The translations under genes were made by a program, and so were the position numbers. This document shows positions 62,385-64,000 of a stretch of 64,000 nt of DNA, piece after piece. Below the pieces are notes generated by a model, which worked only from the letters and a program-made list of their open reading frames with translations, ran no database searches and was not told where the DNA came from. The stretch is from an uncultured Vicinamibacterales bacterium. GTDB lineage: Bacteria > Acidobacteriota > Vicinamibacteria > Vicinamibacterales > UBA8438. The DNA is taken from the NCBI GenBank assembly GCA_958295905.1, contig OY282382.1, positions 4,894,910 to 4,958,909 on the forward strand, in the 5' to 3' direction. Position 1 is the stretch's first letter; every line of letters begins with the position of its first letter.

Positions 62385-62539
62385 TCCGTCTCCCGTGCCC
62401 GGCTTCTCGGAACCCGTCCCCCCGCGGCGGGGGCGGAACGAAAGCGGGCCGCTCCACCGTCCCGACGCGGCTCCCGCGCCCTGCGCCTGGAACCGTCCCC
62501 GACGAGACGACGGCGGGAACGCGGGCCGCGCCGCCCGAC

Positions 62540-63886
62540 CTACAACGCCACCGGGTCGAGCAGCGTGTCTATCCTGCCGGTGCTGTCCGACCAGGTATCG
62601 AGCTCCACCCCGACCTTGTCGAGCAGGGTCAGGTGCAGGTTCGCCATCGGCGTCGGCTCGGCGTACCGGATGTGCCGCCCCCCCTGCGTCCGGCCGGCGC
62701 CGCCGCCGGCCACCACCACCGGGAGGTTCACGTGGTCGTGGACGTTCGGATTGCCCATCCCGCTGCCGTACATGTACAGGGAGTGGTCGAGCAACGACCC
62801 GTCGCCGTCCGGCGCCGCCGCCAGCCGCTCGAGGAAGTACCCGAACAGCGACACGTGGTACTGGTTGATCTTGGCCAGCATCGCGAGCTTCTCGGGATCG
62901 TTGCCGTGGTGCGAGATCGGGTGATGCGGGTCCGGCACCCCGATCTCCGGATAGGTCCGGTTGCTCGACTCCCGCGCGAGCTGGAAGGTGACGACCCGGG
63001 TCACGTCGCCCTGCAAGGCGAGCACCTGCAGGTCGAACATCAGCTTCGCGTGGTCCTCGTAGGCGGCCGGCACCCCGATGGGCCGATCCAGGTCGGGCAG
63101 CGGATTGTGTTCGGTTTCCGCCTCCGCCCTCTGAATCCGGCGCTCGACCTCGCGAACCGTCTCCAGATACTCGCGCACGCGGCCGCGGTCGCCGGGACCG
63201 AGCTCGCGCTGCAGCCGCGCGATGTCGTCGCGCACCCAGTCCAGCAGGCTCGCGCGCCGTCCCAGCGCCGCGCGGCGCTGCACGGCGGTCCCACCCTCGC
63301 CGAACAGGCGCTCGAACACCATCCGCGGATGGGCCTCGGGCGGCAACGGCGAGGTCGGCGACGACCACGAGAGGTTGTTCTGGTAGACGCAGGCGTAGCC
63401 GTTGTCGCACTGGCCGACCATGTCGAGCAGATCCATCGCCAGCTCGAGCGAGGGCAGTTGCGTCTCCCGGCCGATGCGCCGGGCCGCGATCTGATCGACG
63501 GTGGTGCCCAGATAGTAGTCGGTGCTCTCGGTCCACTTCGCCTTGGCCGCGCTCAAGAACGAGGCGTTCGACGTGGCGTGGGTCCCGGGGTACGCGTTCC
63601 GGAGCTCCAGGTTGCTGACCACCGTCAACTGGTCCCGCACCGGCGCCAGGGGCCCCAGGCTCGGAGACAGGCGGGTCAGCGCCCCGCCCCCGCCGGGCGG
63701 CGTCCACAGGGCGATGTTGGATCCCATCGGCACGTAGACGAACCCGAGGCGCCGGACCGGTTTCGCCGCGGTGTTGGCGAGCGCCGTCATCGACGGCACC
63801 ATCGCATCGAGCAGCGGCAACGCCACGGCGGCTCCGGCGCCGCGCAGAAAGGTCCGCCGCGGCAACGCCCTCTTCGAGATAATCAT
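62540..63886 (-). CDS. HXXSHH-motif (DUF1552) exported protein (cassette 3)
   Basis: Protein of 448 residues, same length as the cassette 1 protein and clearly its closest paralogue: KRALPRRTFLRGAGAAVALP (Tat-like), AMVPSMTALANTAAKPVRRL, GTHATSNASFLSAAKAKWTE, CDNGYACVYQNNLSWSSPTS, PHHPISHHGNDPEKLAMLAK, and the end ANLHLTLLDKVGVELDTWSD. Start overlaps the stop of the DUF1592-type gene (ATGA at 63886-63883). Unknown envelope role. Confidence 0.87.
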   Translation of the reverse strand: MIISKRALPRRTFLRGAGAAVALPLLDAMVPSMTALANTAAKPVRRLGFVYVPMGSNIALWTPPGGGGALTRLSPSLGPLAPVRDQLTVVSNLELRNAYPGTHATSNASFLSAAKAKWTESTDYYLGTTVDQIAARRIGRETQLPSLELAMDLLDMVGQCDNGYACVYQNNLSWSSPTSPLPPEAHPRMVFERLFGEGGTAVQRRAALGRRASLLDWVRDDIARLQRELGPGDRGRVREYLETVREVERRIQRAEAETEHNPLPDLDRPIGVPAAYEDHAKLMFDLQVLALQGDVTRVVTFQLARESSNRTYPEIGVPDPHHPISHHGNDPEKLAMLAKINQYHVSLFGYFLERLAAAPDGDGSLLDHSLYMYGSGMGNPNVHDHVNLPVVVAGGGAGRTQGGRHIRYAEPTPMANLHLTLLDKVGVELDTWSDSTGRIDTLLDPVAL

Positions 63887-64000
63887 GATGCTTTCCTCAT
63901 CTGGAACGGCGTGCTCTCGACCACCCCCACGACCAGCGACGAAAGACGGTAGTCGTCCTCCCGCGCGGCCCGGAGAATGGCCCGGACGGCCGGGGCGTCG
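63883..64000 (-). CDS. DUF1592/DUF1585-type secreted cytochrome protein, C-terminal end only (cassette 3)
   Basis: Only the last 38 codons lie in the window: DAPAVRAILRAAREDDYRLS, then SLVVGVVESTPFQMRKAS and stop. This matches the DUF1585 end of the proteins at 7384-9753 (GDDYRFSSLVLGIVESIPFQ) and 27144-29669. It overlaps the HXXSHH gene start by four bases, as in the other two cassettes. Confidence 0.85.
   Translation of the reverse strand, partial: DAPAVRAILRAAREDDYRLSSLVVGVVESTPFQMRKAS

Overview
High-GC bacterial chromosome segment. Three linked sets of DUF1592-type cytochrome and HXXSHH (DUF1552) proteins with secreted ankyrin proteins, a family of secreted proteins carrying a PDLQGVW-like motif, a cytochrome-linked copper monooxygenase-like protein, PQQ and FMN dehydrogenases and many toxin-antitoxin pairs together suggest an Acidobacteriota member (Vicinamibacteria-like, probably a marine or sponge-associated metagenome bin). 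This placement is inferred from gene families, not from rRNA; no rRNA or tRNA gene was seen.

Layout. 1-7 kb: a partial Na/Pi cotransporter, an aquaporin remnant, a dynamin-like GTPase, a secreted beta-propeller and a family B DNA polymerase. 7-13 kb: first cassette (DUF1592 cytochrome, HXXSHH protein, ankyrin protein). 13-15.5 kb: an intact ISAzo13-type insertion sequence with a 3-bp target duplication, next to a decayed ATPase/methyltransferase locus. 15.8-21 kb: two PDLQGVW-type proteins, one fused to an SGNH hydrolase, and a metzincin-like protease. 21-30.7 kb: a toxin-antitoxin pair, a cytochrome c, the second cassette on the minus strand, and a VapBC pair whose toxin gene is frameshifted. 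30.9-39.8 kb: a PHM-like copper/heme protein, a DUF2911-like protein and an NHL propeller in a row, then an M29-like peptidase, a membrane protein and gamma-glutamyltransferase. 40-54 kb: Fic protein, two more toxin-antitoxin pairs, PQQ dehydrogenase, a low-GC frameshifted arylsulfotransferase, an FMN oxidase, YceI, a YVTN propeller and a flavin disulfide reductase. 54.7-58.5 kb: msrA, beta-phosphoglucomutase and GH65 phosphorylase in one overlapping operon. 58.7-64 kb: VOC protein, a third PDLQGVW protein and the third cassette, running off the end.

How it works together. Most products carry signal peptides, and many are redox proteins (c-type heme, PQQ, FMN, copper), so the region looks devoted to oxidation chemistry in the cell envelope. 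The three-fold repeat of cytochrome/HXXSHH protein followed by a secreted ankyrin protein is the best candidate for an undescribed multi-protein system.

Intergenic DNA is unusually active. There is a ~160-bp MITE-like element in four copies (one with a 9-bp target duplication), a second dispersed repeat family, many 23-90 bp tandem repeats, and at least three clear cases where the 3' end of a gene, stop codon included, is copied again downstream. Several genes (aquaporin, vapC, arylsulfotransferase, PQQ dehydrogenase, methyltransferase) are broken by single-base shifts or truncation, as expected in a genome under weak purifying selection or in an assembly with some indel errors.
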